From contig NZ_PGFE01000003.1 of NCBI RefSeq assembly GCF_002797595.1, forward strand, positions 310,001 through 374,000: a stretch of 64,000 bases of DNA, given 5' to 3'. A program made the position numbers and the translations under genes. The notes beneath the pieces are model-generated. The model was not told the DNA's origin. It did no database searches and worked only from the letters and a program-made list of their open reading frames with translations. Positions 8,667-17,946 of this stretch are shown here, in pieces (position 1 is the stretch's first letter; each line of letters starts with the position of its first letter). Origin of the DNA: Sediminihabitans luteus. Its GTDB lineage: Bacteria; Actinomycetota; Actinomycetes; Actinomycetales; Cellulomonadaceae.

Positions 8667-8670
<4 letters not shown>
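8017..8670 (-). CDS. grpE: GrpE nucleotide exchange factor
   Basis: 217 residues. The N-terminal 85 are acidic and disordered. A long helix ([22 protein letters not shown]) and the C-terminal beta domain follow, with [13 protein letters not shown] and [21 protein letters not shown], diagnostic for GrpE. GrpE releases ADP from DnaK and also acts as a thermosensor. The GTG start overlaps the dnaK stop (GTGA at 8667-8670), implying translational coupling. At the 3' end a 15-bp hairpin separates it from dnaJ. Confidence 0.96.
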
Positions 8671-10520
<1,850 letters not shown>

Positions 10521-10604
10521 GTTCGTGCCTCCATTGCTTCGGGTGCAGGGCCCGTGGCCCGGGTGCGCGGTGGCGGACGCCGCGCGCTGGCCCCGGTCGG
10601 GCCG

Positions 10605-10625
10605 GTTGAGTCTGCTTCACTCAAG
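10605..10625 (-). promoter_or_regulatory. HAIR operator 1 (HspR-binding inverted repeat)
   Basis: Read toward dnaK, CTTGAGT-N7-ACTCAAC matches the HspR-associated inverted repeat CTTGAGT-N7-ACTCAAG with one difference. It lies 85-105 bp upstream of the dnaK start. Confidence 0.93.
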
Positions 10626-10667
10626 TTACGACCGCCGTCTGCTCGATGCAAGCCCGGAGGGTCTGAA

Positions 10668-10688
10668 CTTGAGTCTATGTGGCTCAAC
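10668..10688 (-). promoter_or_regulatory. HAIR operator 2 (HspR-binding inverted repeat)
   Basis: On the + strand CTTGAGT (10668-10674), seven bases, then GCTCAAC (10682-10688): a second, slightly weaker HAIR site. Its centre is 63 bp, six helical turns, from that of the first site, so two HspR dimers could sit on the same face. Confidence 0.88.
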
Positions 10689-10731
10689 TTCGCTCACGGC
10701 GGAGGTATTCCCGGGGCGAGGGGCGCTGGCC

Positions 10732-10752
10732 GCGAGAGACACGTTCCGGCCC
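10732..10752. repeat. Left half-copy of the intergenic palindromic repeat
   Basis: This stretch matches the left arm of the repeat copies below in CACGTTCCGGCCC but has no matching right arm before the full copy begins at 10772. It looks like a decayed or partial insertion. Confidence 0.65.
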
Positions 10753-10771
10753 GCACCCGGCGTGACACGCC

Positions 10772-10831
10772 GCGAGCGCCACGTTCCGGCCCCATCCTCG
10801 GAAGAAGTCGGGGCCAGAACGTGGCGCTCGC
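10772..10831. repeat. Intergenic palindromic repeat, copy A
   Basis: The left arm (10772-10793) and right arm (10810-10831) are complementary over 22 bp with a single mismatch, around a 16-base loop. Both arms carry the core CACGTTC/GAACGTG. It ends 12 bp before the stop of the cold-shock gene (10843) and 250 bp upstream of dnaK, so it may terminate the cold-shock transcript; note that it lies downstream of that gene, which is on the reverse strand. Confidence 0.9.
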
Positions 10832-10842
10832 AGGATGAAGCC

Positions 10843-11760
10843 TCAGATGTGCTCGACGCGGTCGGCCTGGGGCCCGCGGTCGCTCTGGCGCACGGTGAAG
10901 CGCACGCGGTCGCCCTGCTCCAGGGTCTCGTCGCCCCGCACGACCGACACGTGCACGAACAGGTCCGCGCCGCCGGCGTCGGGCGTGATGAACCCGAACC
11001 CGCGGTCGGCGTCGTAGCGCGCGACGGTGCCCTCTCCCCCGCGCACCGGCCCGGACGCCCCGGGGCGACCCGGACGGCCACGGTCGGAGCCCGCGCGTCC
11101 GCCGCCCACGACCTGCACGTCGCGCGCCTGCGGACCCTTGGGGCCGTCGACCACGGAGTACGTCACGCGCGCACCCTCGGCGAGCTCGGTCAGCCCGCCG
11201 CCGAGCTCCTTGACGTGCACGAACACGTCCGCGCCGCCGCCGTCGGGCGCGATGAACCCGAAGCCCTTGGCGTCCTCGTACCAGGACACGGTGCCGTCCG
11301 CGCCGTCCGACGACGAGCGCGCGGCCTCGGCCCCGAGCGGGAGCAGGTGGTCGGCCTGGGGGCCGCGCTCGCCGTCGACGACGAGGAACGCGACCCGCTG
11401 CCCCTCGGAGACGACGCCGCCCCCGACGATGACCGAGCTGTGCACGAAGACCTCGTCGCGGCCGTCGTCGGGCGTCACGAAGCCGTACCCCTTGGTCGGC
11501 TCGTACCAGGTGACGGTGCCGAGCACGCCCAGGGGTGCGTCGGGGGCCCGGTCACCGGTCACGACGACGTGGCGGGCCTGCGGACCGCGGTCGCCGTCAC
11601 GCACCTCGAACTCGACGGCCTGCCCCTCGCGGAGCTGCTTCGGGCCGTCGTCGCCGACGATCTCGGATGCGTGCACGAACAGGTCCTCGGCCTCGTCCCC
11701 GCGGTCGATGAAGCCGAACCCTCGGTCGGCGTCGAACCATCGGACTGTTCCCTGGGGCAC
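10843..11760 (-). CDS. Protein with four tandem cold-shock domains
   Basis: 305 residues made almost only of four cold-shock (OB-fold) domains at about 3-67, 80-145, 160-225 and 243-303. Each has an RNP1-like motif (RGFGFI, KGYGFV, KGFGFI, RGFGFI) and an RNP2-like motif ([36 protein letters not shown]), and ends in a GPQA segment. Ordinary bacterial Csp proteins have one domain of about 67 residues, so this is a fourfold internal duplication likely to bind longer single-stranded RNA or DNA. A Gly/Arg-rich linker lies before domain 4. The GTG start at 11760 is chosen because AAGGAG lies six bases upstream and the first domain begins at residue 3. Both flanks carry palindromic repeat copies. 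Confidence 0.93.
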   Translation of the reverse strand: MPQGTVRWFDADRGFGFIDRGDEAEDLFVHASEIVGDDGPKQLREGQAVEFEVRDGDRGPQARHVVVTGDRAPDAPLGVLGTVTWYEPTKGYGFVTPDDGRDEVFVHSSVIVGGGVVSEGQRVAFLVVDGERGPQADHLLPLGAEAARSSSDGADGTVSWYEDAKGFGFIAPDGGGADVFVHVKELGGGLTELAEGARVTYSVVDGPKGPQARDVQVVGGGRAGSDRGRPGRPGASGPVRGGEGTVARYDADRGFGFITPDAGGADLFVHVSVVRGDETLEQGDRVRFTVRQSDRGPQADRVEHI

Positions 11761-11826
11761 GGCGAGCTCCTTGCGTCGAAAGACATTGCTGACTCCCAGT
11801 GTCCCCGACGTGAGCGCCTCGATCCT

Positions 11827-11886
11827 GCGAGCGTCACGTTCCGGCCCCCTCCTGAGCATCGGAACGGGCCAGAACGTGACCCTCGC
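11827..11886. repeat. Intergenic palindromic repeat, copy B
   Basis: The left arm starting GCGAGCGTCACGTTCC (11827 on) pairs with the right arm ending at 11886, with two mismatches over 21 bp. The right flank GCGGAGGG is shared with copy C. It lies between the start of the cold-shock gene and the cupin promoter. Confidence 0.9.
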
Positions 11887-11918
11887 GGAGGGCTTCCCGC
11901 GACGGGACGCCCGAGCGG

Positions 11919-11962
11919 GGCACCGGCAGGGCCTCCCACACGCCCAGACCCGGTCCTACCGT
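11919..11962 (+). promoter_or_regulatory. Shared MmyB-regulon type promoter, upstream of the cupin gene
   Basis: GGCACCGGCAGGGCCTCCC, then 19 bases, then TACCGT. The same 44-bp layout occurs at 17885-17928 (reverse) and 19398-19441. TACCGT is placed as a -10 box, 31 bp before the cupin ATG. Confidence 0.7.
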
Positions 11963-11993
11963 GGAACGAGACCCCACGTCGAAGGAGAGCCTC

Positions 11994-12413
11994 ATGCAGT
12001 ACGTCCAGAGCTCGACCGCCGAGAGCACCGCGACCGCCAAGGGCTCGCCCGAGTGGTTCACGGGCGACGTCTACGTCGACACCGCGGCGACGCCCGCGCC
12101 GCCGTCGCGCGTGCTAGCGAGCGTCGTGCACTTCATGCCGGGCGCTCGCACGGCGTGGCACCGGCACCCGCTCGGGCAGAACCTCTTCGTGACCGAGGGC
12201 GTCGGGCTCGTGCAGCGCCGCGGCGGCGAGGTCCAGGTGATCCGACCCGGCGACCGCGTGTTCATCGAGCCCGACGAGGAGCACTGGCACGGCGCCACGC
12301 CCGAGCGCCTCATGGTGCACGTCGCGATCAACGAGGTCGACGACGAGCACGAGGCCGCCGTCTGGGGCGAGCACGTGACCGACGCGGAGTACGGCGCACC
12401 GCGCGCGTCCTGA
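11994..12413 (+). CDS. Small cupin-domain protein
   Basis: 139 residues. The cupin barrel has motif 1, G-x5-H-x-H (GARTAWHRHPLGQNLFVTEG), and motif 2, PGDRVFIEPDEEHWHG; its histidines would bind one metal ion. This short form resembles stand-alone cupins often found near oxidoreductases and carboxymuconolactone-decarboxylase-type proteins; the substrate is unknown. ATG at 11994 with AAGGAGAG four bases upstream. Its promoter shares a 44-bp element with the MmyB-type regulator and the aldo/keto reductase genes, suggesting it belongs to their regulon. Palindromic repeat copies flank it on both sides. Confidence 0.88.
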   Translation: MQYVQSSTAESTATAKGSPEWFTGDVYVDTAATPAPPSRVLASVVHFMPGARTAWHRHPLGQNLFVTEGVGLVQRRGGEVQVIRPGDRVFIEPDEEHWHGATPERLMVHVAINEVDDEHEAAVWGEHVTDAEYGAPRAS

Positions 12414-12431
12414 CCGCTGCCGCACCGCCAC

Positions 12432-12491
12432 GCGAGCGTCACGTTCCGGCCCTCTCCTGAGCGTCGGAACGGGCCAGAACGTGACGCTCGC
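12432..12491. repeat. Intergenic palindromic repeat, copy C
   Basis: Arms 12432-12452 and 12471-12491 are complementary over 21 bp with one mismatch; core GCGAGCGTCACGTTCC. The loop also contains CGGAAC, which could pair with GTTCCG of the left arm, giving an alternative fold. It lies 18 bp after the cupin stop, in the position of a terminator. Confidence 0.9.
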
Positions 12492-12609
12492 GGAGGGACC
12501 GCCCGACCGCGCGACGTCCGACCCGACCACGTCGGGTGGTGCCGCCCGCCGGGGAGTCCTAGCCTCGGACGAGCGGGCGACCCGCGCCCGCGGACCCGGC
12601 GGAGGCGTC

Positions 12610-12972
12610 ATGGCACACGGAGACATCACGCACATCGACATCCCGGTCAGCGACGCGAAGGCTGCGTCCGCGTTCTACGGCAGCCTGTTCGGCTGGCAGA
12701 TCGCCGAGGTGCCGGGCTTCGAGGGCTACCCGATGTGGCAGGCCCCCAACAAGATCAGCGGCGGCGGACTCGCCCCGCGCAGCGACGGGTTCACGCAGCC
12801 CCGGAGCTACGTCGAGGTCGACTCGATCGACGAGACGCTCGCGAAGGCCCGCGAGCTCGGCGCGAAGGTGCTCATGGAGAAGGACGAGATCACCGCCACG
12901 AGCTGGTGGGCCGTGATCGCGGACGCCGACGGCAACGTGATCGGCCTCTACGAGGGCACCACCGACGTCTGA
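12610..12972 (+). CDS. Glyoxalase/bleomycin-resistance (VOC) family protein
   Basis: 120 residues with the two beta-alpha-beta-beta-beta modules of the vicinal oxygen chelate fold. ITHIDIPVSDAKAASAFYGSLFGW opens module 1 and YVEVDSIDETLAKARELGAKV opens module 2, which closes with ADADGNVIGLYEG. This short single-chain type usually works as a dimer; it could be a small-molecule dioxygenase, isomerase or binding protein, and nothing here decides. ATG at 12610 with GGAGG five bases upstream. Its last 25 bp overlap the 3' end of the convergent TetR gene. Confidence 0.88.
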   Translation: MAHGDITHIDIPVSDAKAASAFYGSLFGWQIAEVPGFEGYPMWQAPNKISGGGLAPRSDGFTQPRSYVEVDSIDETLAKARELGAKVLMEKDEITATSWWAVIADADGNVIGLYEGTTDV

Positions 12973-13607
12973 GGCTCGGTGAGCCCGAGCAGCACCCCCC
13001 GCACCGTGTCGGTGCGCAACGCCCGCGCGTCCTGCGCGAGCACGCCCTGGCTCACGGCGCCGACGTGCGCCGCGATCACGGCGCGCGCGAACGCCTCGGG
13101 GGCGACGCGCAGGCGTCGGCCGTCGCGCTCGACGAGGCCGACGAGCAGCGGCTGGAGCCGTTCGCGCAGCTGCTCGGCGTGCTCGCGCAGGGTCGCCGCG
13201 ACGTCGGGACGGTGGGCGGCCTGCGCGACGAACGCCGCCCGCACGGCGAACCACTCGCGGTCGGCCGGCAGCGCGTCGAGGATCCGCGCGGTGTCCTCCT
13301 CGACCGAGCGGGCCGCGCCGGCCGTGTCGTCGACGAGCGCCGCGAGCCGCGCCTGCACGAGCTCGTTCTGCTGCTCGTAGAGCGCGAAGAACACGTCGTC
13401 GACGGCCGTGAAGCTCGAGTAGAACGCGCCGCGCGTGAACCCTGCCCGGTCGCAGACGGCGCCCACGGTCACGTTCGTCGAGCCGCTCTCGGCGAACAGC
13501 TCGGCCGCCGCGGCGACGAGGCGCGCACGGGTCTCGGTCTTCTTCCGCAGGGGTCGGTCCTGGGCGTCGTCCTGCACGGTGGTCTCCGTCCGACGGGTGC
13601 ACGGCAT
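12948..13607 (-). CDS. TetR-family transcriptional regulator
   Basis: 219 residues. The N-terminal helix-turn-helix is clear (ARLVAAAAELFAESG, VTVGAVCDRAGFTRGAFYSSF), followed by an all-helical ligand and dimer domain. It is divergent from a 3-hydroxyacyl-CoA dehydrogenase gene, and a 31-bp dyad lies between them right at its start codon. It probably represses itself and the dehydrogenase, with an acyl-CoA or fatty-acid-like inducer as a plausible guess. The ATG at 13607 is chosen; a GTG about ten codons later is an alternative. The 3' end overlaps the VOC gene tail to tail. Confidence 0.9.
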   Translation of the reverse strand: MPCTRRTETTVQDDAQDRPLRKKTETRARLVAAAAELFAESGSTNVTVGAVCDRAGFTRGAFYSSFTAVDDVFFALYEQQNELVQARLAALVDDTAGAARSVEEDTARILDALPADREWFAVRAAFVAQAAHRPDVAATLREHAEQLRERLQPLLVGLVERDGRRLRVAPEAFARAVIAAHVGAVSQGVLAQDARALRTDTVRGVLLGLTEPQTSVVPS

Positions 13608-13611
13608 ATTG

Positions 13612-13642
13612 AATACGAAGTGTACTGAGTATATTGTGTATT
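13612..13642. promoter_or_regulatory. 31-bp dyad operator between TetR gene and dehydrogenase
   Basis: AATAC-N6-TACT-G-AGTA-N6-GTATT is symmetric about the G at 13627. It is AT-rich in a GC-rich context and starts 5 bp upstream of the TetR start, 57 bp before the dehydrogenase start. Its size and symmetry suit a TetR-family operator that covers both promoters. Confidence 0.85.
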
Positions 13643-13698
13643 GAAAGCAGCCGCGTGCCCCACCCCCGGCACGGGCTCCGCACGTCAAGGAGCACATC

Positions 13699-14559
13699 GT
13701 GACCACCTCGTTGCCCACCGACATCGCCAACCGACCCGTCGCCGTCGTCGGTGGCGGCACCCTCGGCCGCCGGATCGCCCTCATGTTCGCCACGCGCGGC
13801 GGCACCGTGCGCATCTTCGACCTGTCGGACGACGTCCGCGCAGCCGCGCTCGACTACGTGGCCCAGACCCTCCCCGGCCTCGTCGAGTCGCGTGACGACG
13901 CGACCGCGGGCACCGTCGTCGGCGTCGCGTCCCTCGCGGAGGCCGTCGAGAACGCCTGGCTCGTCGTCGAGGCCATCCCCGAGCGGCTCGAGCTCAAGCG
14001 CCCGCTGTTCGCCGAGCTCGACCAGGTCGCGCCGGCCGACGCGATCCTCGCGAGCAACTCGTCGTCGTACGCCTCGCGCCTGTTCGTCGACGGCCTCACG
14101 AACAAGGCACGCGCGCTCAACATGCACTTCTACATGCCGCCCGTGCAGAACGCGGTCGACCTCATGAGCGACGGCGAGACCGCCCCCGAGGTCATGGAGC
14201 TGCTCAAGCAGGAGCTGCCCGCCTACGGGGTGTTCCCGTTCGAGGCGCGCCGCGAGAGCACCGGGTTCATCTTCAACCGGTTCTGGGCCGCGATGAAGCG
14301 CGAGGCCCTGGCGATCATCGAGGAGGGCGTGTCGACCCCCGAGGAGTTCGACCAGATGTTCTCGATCAACCTGGGCGTGCCGTTCGGGGTCTTCCGCCTC
14401 ATGGACCAGGTCGGCCTCGACGTCGTCCTCGACATCGAGAACCACTACGCCGACGAGAACCCGCACCTGCCCGAAGGCCCTCGGCGCCTGCTGCACGAGT
14501 ACGTCGACGCCGGGAACCTCGGCGTGAAGTCCGGCTCGGGCTTCTACGACTACCGCTGA
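13699..14559 (+). CDS. 3-hydroxyacyl-CoA dehydrogenase family protein
   Basis: 286 residues. The Rossmann motif VAVVGGGTLGRRIALMFATRG (shown in two parts: GGGTLG at about 18-23) binds NAD. The N-terminal domain includes VVEAIPERLELKRPLFAELD and SNSSSYASR, and the C-terminal helical domain has GFIFNRFWAAMKREAL, as in L-3-hydroxyacyl-CoA or hydroxybutyryl-CoA dehydrogenases. It would oxidise a 3-hydroxyacyl (or similar 3-hydroxy acid) substrate. GTG start at 13699 with AAGGAG six bases upstream. It stands alone, under the divergent TetR regulator. Confidence 0.9.
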   Translation: MTTSLPTDIANRPVAVVGGGTLGRRIALMFATRGGTVRIFDLSDDVRAAALDYVAQTLPGLVESRDDATAGTVVGVASLAEAVENAWLVVEAIPERLELKRPLFAELDQVAPADAILASNSSSYASRLFVDGLTNKARALNMHFYMPPVQNAVDLMSDGETAPEVMELLKQELPAYGVFPFEARRESTGFIFNRFWAAMKREALAIIEEGVSTPEEFDQMFSINLGVPFGVFRLMDQVGLDVVLDIENHYADENPHLPEGPRRLLHEYVDAGNLGVKSGSGFYDYR

Positions 14560-14587
14560 GCGTCCGCGGGCGCCCCGAGGGTGTGGC

Positions 14588-15790
14588 TCAGGGCTCCCGG
14601 AGCGGCGCGGCGACCCCGTACCCCGCCCGGCGCTTGCCTGCACGCTCCGCGAAGTCGTCGAGCGCGTCCAGGACCTGCAGCGCCGACCACATCACGCCGT
14701 TGCGATGGACCCGGGTCTCGACGACGACGCCCGCCTCGACGAGCGCGTCCATGTGTCGACGGACGTTGGAGGCGGTGATCCCCAGCTGGGCCGCCAACGT
14801 CTTCGCGTTCACGACCGGTTGCCGCGTGAGCAGGTCCGCGACGTCGTACGTGCGCGAGCCTCGCCGGACCTGGATCCGCTCGTCCCACTCGGCGCGGATC
14901 GTGCGAACGTCCTGCACCAGTCGGCGCCCGTTGTCGACAGCACGGGTGCTCGCGCGGACGAACTGGTCGACGAGGACCTCCGGGCGACCCTCTCTGTACG
15001 CGTCGAGCGCCCCGTAGTAGTTCTCGACGTCTGCCAGGAGGCCCGCCGACAGGGGCATGGTGACGTTCCGCGTCAGGCCAGAGCCGTGCATCATCGCGTG
15101 GACCAGCGCCCGTCCGGTGCGGCCGTTGCCGTCGGTGAAGGGGTGGATGGTCTCGAACTGGGCGTGCGCGATCGCGACGTGGGCGAGCGGCGCGACGTCG
15201 GTGCGGGCGATGAACGCGACCAGGTCGGCGATCGCACCGGGCACGCGCTCGTGGTGCGGGGGGACGAAGTCGGCCCCGGCCGGCGAGTGGTCCGCGCCCC
15301 CGATCCAGACCTGCTCGGTGCGCCAACGACCGGCCTGCTCAGGGTCGTCGGCGGCCATGAGCGCCTCGTGCATCGCCAGGATCGCGTCCTGGTCGGGCCG
15401 GCGCGACAGCGCGAGCGCCGCGCCCATCGCCCGGGTGTTGGCGACGATGCTCGGGGCGTTGGACCCGTACTTCGCGGCCCCGAGCTCCGCCATGGCGATC
15501 TGACGGGCAGAGGCGGTCAAACGCTCGATCTTGGACGACGCAGCGGACTCGCTGCGCAGGAGGACGGCCGCGAACGGCGCCAGCTCGCCGCCGAGCTCGG
15601 CGTCGAACCGTGCGATCTCGCGTGACGCCTCGCCAGCACGAGCGTCAAGACCTGGAGGCAGTTCCACCGGGAGGCTCGCGATCGAGGGGACGAGCGCAGC
15701 GACGTACGTGCGCGCAGGAGGGCGACCGCTCAGGCCCGTGCGGGTCGAGCGCCATTCGAGCGCTTCGCTCGAGAGCGCCGGCCATCGCAT
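14588..15790 (-). CDS. Fic-domain protein with C-terminal winged helix
   Basis: 400 residues. The catalytic Fic motif HPFTDGNGRTGR is intact, so AMP transfer (or another nucleotidyl transfer) to a protein hydroxyl is expected. An N-terminal SSKIER segment sits where class II Fic proteins carry the inhibitory S/T-x3-E-G/N helix, so it is probably self-inhibited; the residue after Glu is Arg instead of Gly/Asn. The last 90 residues form a DNA-binding winged helix (TLAAQLGITASNVRRHMDALVEAG). The ATG at 15790 is chosen because GGAG lies nine bases upstream; a GTG at 15805 is the alternative. A perfect 10-bp inverted repeat just upstream is a likely target of its own winged helix. No separate antitoxin gene is seen. 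Confidence 0.93.
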   Translation of the reverse strand: MRWPALSSEALEWRSTRTGLSGRPPARTYVAALVPSIASLPVELPPGLDARAGEASREIARFDAELGGELAPFAAVLLRSESAASSKIERLTASARQIAMAELGAAKYGSNAPSIVANTRAMGAALALSRRPDQDAILAMHEALMAADDPEQAGRWRTEQVWIGGADHSPAGADFVPPHHERVPGAIADLVAFIARTDVAPLAHVAIAHAQFETIHPFTDGNGRTGRALVHAMMHGSGLTRNVTMPLSAGLLADVENYYGALDAYREGRPEVLVDQFVRASTRAVDNGRRLVQDVRTIRAEWDERIQVRRGSRTYDVADLLTRQPVVNAKTLAAQLGITASNVRRHMDALVEAGVVVETRVHRNGVMWSALQVLDALDDFAERAGKRRAGYGVAAPLREP

Positions 15791-15813
15791 CTGATCACTC
15801 TCCACACTCAGAA

Positions 15814-15840
15814 CTTATCACTTACCGCACAAGTGATAAG
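15814..15840. promoter_or_regulatory. Perfect inverted repeat, likely operator of the fic gene
   Basis: CTTATCACTT (15814-15823), seven bases, AAGTGATAAG (15831-15840). It starts 24 bp upstream of the fic start and is AT-rich in a GC-rich region. Autoregulation by the Fic protein's winged helix is the simplest inference. Confidence 0.88.
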
Positions 15841-15922
15841 AAAGGCGTGTGCGGAGTTCTCAGATGCCGCGACCGCGGACACCGTCGTCGCCGTCACGTC
15901 CCACGCGGAGGCCCGCCGAGGA

Positions 15923-16945
15923 TCACGGGCGCACCAGCACCTTGAGCGCCTCGCGCGAGTCCATGAGGCGGTAGCCCTCGGCGGTGTCGTCGAGCGAGAC
16001 CTCCGCGTCGAACACCGCACCCGGGTCGATCGTGCCGTCGAGCACGAGCGGGATCGCGTCCTCGATGTACGCGCGCACGGGCGCGGGCCCGCCGTTGAGC
16101 GTGACGTTCTTGCCGAACAGCGAGCCGAAGCCCACCGGAGCCTGCTCGTACTGGGGCACGCCGACGCGCGAGATCACACCGCCCGCACGCACCACGCCGT
16201 ACGCCTGCTCGTACGCGGGCATGTGCCCGACCGCCTCGAGCACGACGTGCGACCCCTCGCCGCCCGTGAGCTCGAGGACCTTCGCCACGCCCTCCTCGCC
16301 ACGCTCCGCGACGACGTCCGTCGCACCCCAGCGGCGCCCCAGGTCGGTGCGCACGGTGTGCCGGCCCATGAGGATGATCCGCTCGGCACCCATCTGCCGC
16401 GCGGCCAGGACGGCCGAGAGCCCGACCGCGCCGTCACCGATCACGGTCACGACCTTGCCCGGCGCGACCTTCGCCATGAACGCCGCGTGGTACCCGGTGA
16501 GGTAGACGTCCGAGAGCGTGAGCAGCGACGGCAGGAGCGCGGGGTCGACGTCCGCCGGGACCGTGACGACCGTGCCGTCGGCCTGCGGCACGCGCAGCAG
16601 CTCGGCCTGCGCCCCCGCGATGAACCCGCCGTGCGGGCACGCGGTCTGGAACCCGTCGCGGCAGATCGCGCACGTGTTGTCCGAGTAGCCGAACGGCACG
16701 ACCACGAGGTCGCCGACCGCGACGTCGTGCACGTCGGCACCGACCTGCTCGATCACGCCGACGGCCTCGTGGCCCATCGGCGTGCCACGCTCGCCGGCCT
16801 TCTTCGACCGGTACGGGTGCAGGTCGGAGCCGCACACGCACGCCACGGTCACGCGGACGATCGCGTCGGTCGGCGCCTGGATCGTGGGCTCGGCTACCTC
16901 TTCGACGCGGACGTCGCCCGCGCCGTACATCAGTGTTGCTCGCAT
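15923..16945 (-). CDS. Zinc-dependent alcohol dehydrogenase
   Basis: 340 residues, medium-chain dehydrogenase. The catalytic zinc site has CVCGSDLHPY and GHEAVGVIEQVG. A structural-zinc lobe follows, with CAICRDGFQTACPHGG, here with three cysteines instead of the usual four. The NAD(P) Rossmann motif is VIGDGAVGLSAVLAARQMGA. It oxidises an alcohol or reduces an aldehyde; the substrate is not evident. ATG at 16945, with GAGAGG thirteen bases upstream. It starts 45 bp after the aldo/keto reductase stop, so the two are probably co-transcribed from the reductase promoter. Confidence 0.93.
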   Translation of the reverse strand: MRATLMYGAGDVRVEEVAEPTIQAPTDAIVRVTVACVCGSDLHPYRSKKAGERGTPMGHEAVGVIEQVGADVHDVAVGDLVVVPFGYSDNTCAICRDGFQTACPHGGFIAGAQAELLRVPQADGTVVTVPADVDPALLPSLLTLSDVYLTGYHAAFMAKVAPGKVVTVIGDGAVGLSAVLAARQMGAERIILMGRHTVRTDLGRRWGATDVVAERGEEGVAKVLELTGGEGSHVVLEAVGHMPAYEQAYGVVRAGGVISRVGVPQYEQAPVGFGSLFGKNVTLNGGPAPVRAYIEDAIPLVLDGTIDPGAVFDAEVSLDDTAEGYRLMDSREALKVLVRP

Positions 16946-16990
16946 GGGTGGTGATACCTCTCGCTGGGGGTGGATGGGCTGGTGGTGGGA

Positions 16991-17872
16991 TCAGGCCTCG
17001 GGGATCTGTCGCCCGAACGACTCGAGCGTCACGTCCTCAGGCTCCGGCCCGCCGCGGCGGCCCGTGTCGAGCGCGTCGATCGCGGCGAGGTCGCCCTCGC
17101 CCAGCTCGAAGCCCGTCACGGCAAGGTTCTCGGCGATGCGGTGCGGCGTGACCGACTTCGGGATCGCGGAGCGCCCCTGCTGCAGGTGCCAGCGCAGCAT
17201 GACCTGCGCGGGCGTCACGCCGTGCGCCTGCGCGACACCGACGATCGTCGGGTCCTGCAGCGTGCTCGTGTGACCGCTGTCGCGGTAGAACGTGATGCCG
17301 CCGATGGGCGACCACGCCTGCGTCGCGATCCCGTGCGCGGCGTCGGCCGCGAGCACCGCGGGCTGACGGAAGTACGGGTGCACCTCGACCTGGTTCACCG
17401 CCGGGACGACGTCCGTCGCGTCGAGCAGCCCGTCGAGGTGGTCCGGCATGAAGTTGCTGACGCCGATCGCGCGGACCTTGCCGTCCGCGAGCAGCGTCTC
17501 GAGCGCCCGGTAGGCGTCGACCGTCAGGTCGAACCGGCCCGGCAGCGCCTGGTGCAGGATCAGCAGGTCGATCTGGTCGACGCCGAGCTTGGCCGCGCTC
17601 TTGTCGAACGCGTGCAGCGTCGCGTCGTACCCGTAGTCGCTGATCCACACCTTCGTCTCGACGAAGAGGTCCGCCCGGTCGACGCCCGAGCGACGGATCG
17701 CCTCGCCGACCTCGCGCTCGTTGCCGTACGCGGCTGCGGTGTCGACGTGCCGGTAGCCCGCCGCGAGCGCTGCCTCGACGGCCGCGACCGTCTCCTCGGG
17801 CGCCGTCTGGAAGACGCCGTAGCCGAGGGCCGGCATCTCGACGCCGTTGTTCAGGGTGAGGGTGGGGATCAT
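16991..17872 (-). CDS. Aldo/keto reductase
   Basis: 293 residues, (alpha/beta)8 NADPH-dependent reductase. The catalytic tetrad is visible: Asp and Tyr in HVDTAAAYGNE, Lys in FVETKVWIS, His in LLILHQALPG. The cofactor motif IPKSV is near the C-terminus. The closest types are 2,5-diketo-gluconate-reductase-like enzymes. The ATG at 17872 is preferred over the one two codons upstream because GGAGGC then sits at a workable distance. It carries the shared 44-bp promoter whose TACCGT ends 13 bp before the start. First gene of a pair with the alcohol dehydrogenase. Confidence 0.94.
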   Translation of the reverse strand: MIPTLTLNNGVEMPALGYGVFQTAPEETVAAVEAALAAGYRHVDTAAAYGNEREVGEAIRRSGVDRADLFVETKVWISDYGYDATLHAFDKSAAKLGVDQIDLLILHQALPGRFDLTVDAYRALETLLADGKVRAIGVSNFMPDHLDGLLDATDVVPAVNQVEVHPYFRQPAVLAADAAHGIATQAWSPIGGITFYRDSGHTSTLQDPTIVGVAQAHGVTPAQVMLRWHLQQGRSAIPKSVTPHRIAENLAVTGFELGEGDLAAIDALDTGRRGGPEPEDVTLESFGRQIPEA

Positions 17873-17884
17873 GGTCATGCCTCC

Positions 17885-17928
17885 ACGGTAGGAACGGACG
17901 GACGGACGAGACAGACCCTGCTGGTACC
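17885..17928 (-). promoter_or_regulatory. Shared MmyB-regulon type promoter, upstream of the aldo/keto reductase
   Basis: Read on the reverse strand: GGTACCAGCAGGGTCTGTC, 19 bases, TACCGT. The total length and spacing are identical to 11919-11962 and 19398-19441. Confidence 0.75.
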
Positions 17929-17946
17929 CCGCTCGCCCAGCCTGGC

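Noticed and set aside
10732-12491. Idea that the palindromes are insertion-sequence ends
   Set aside because: Each copy is a self-contained stem of 60 bp without transposase or target duplications between copies.
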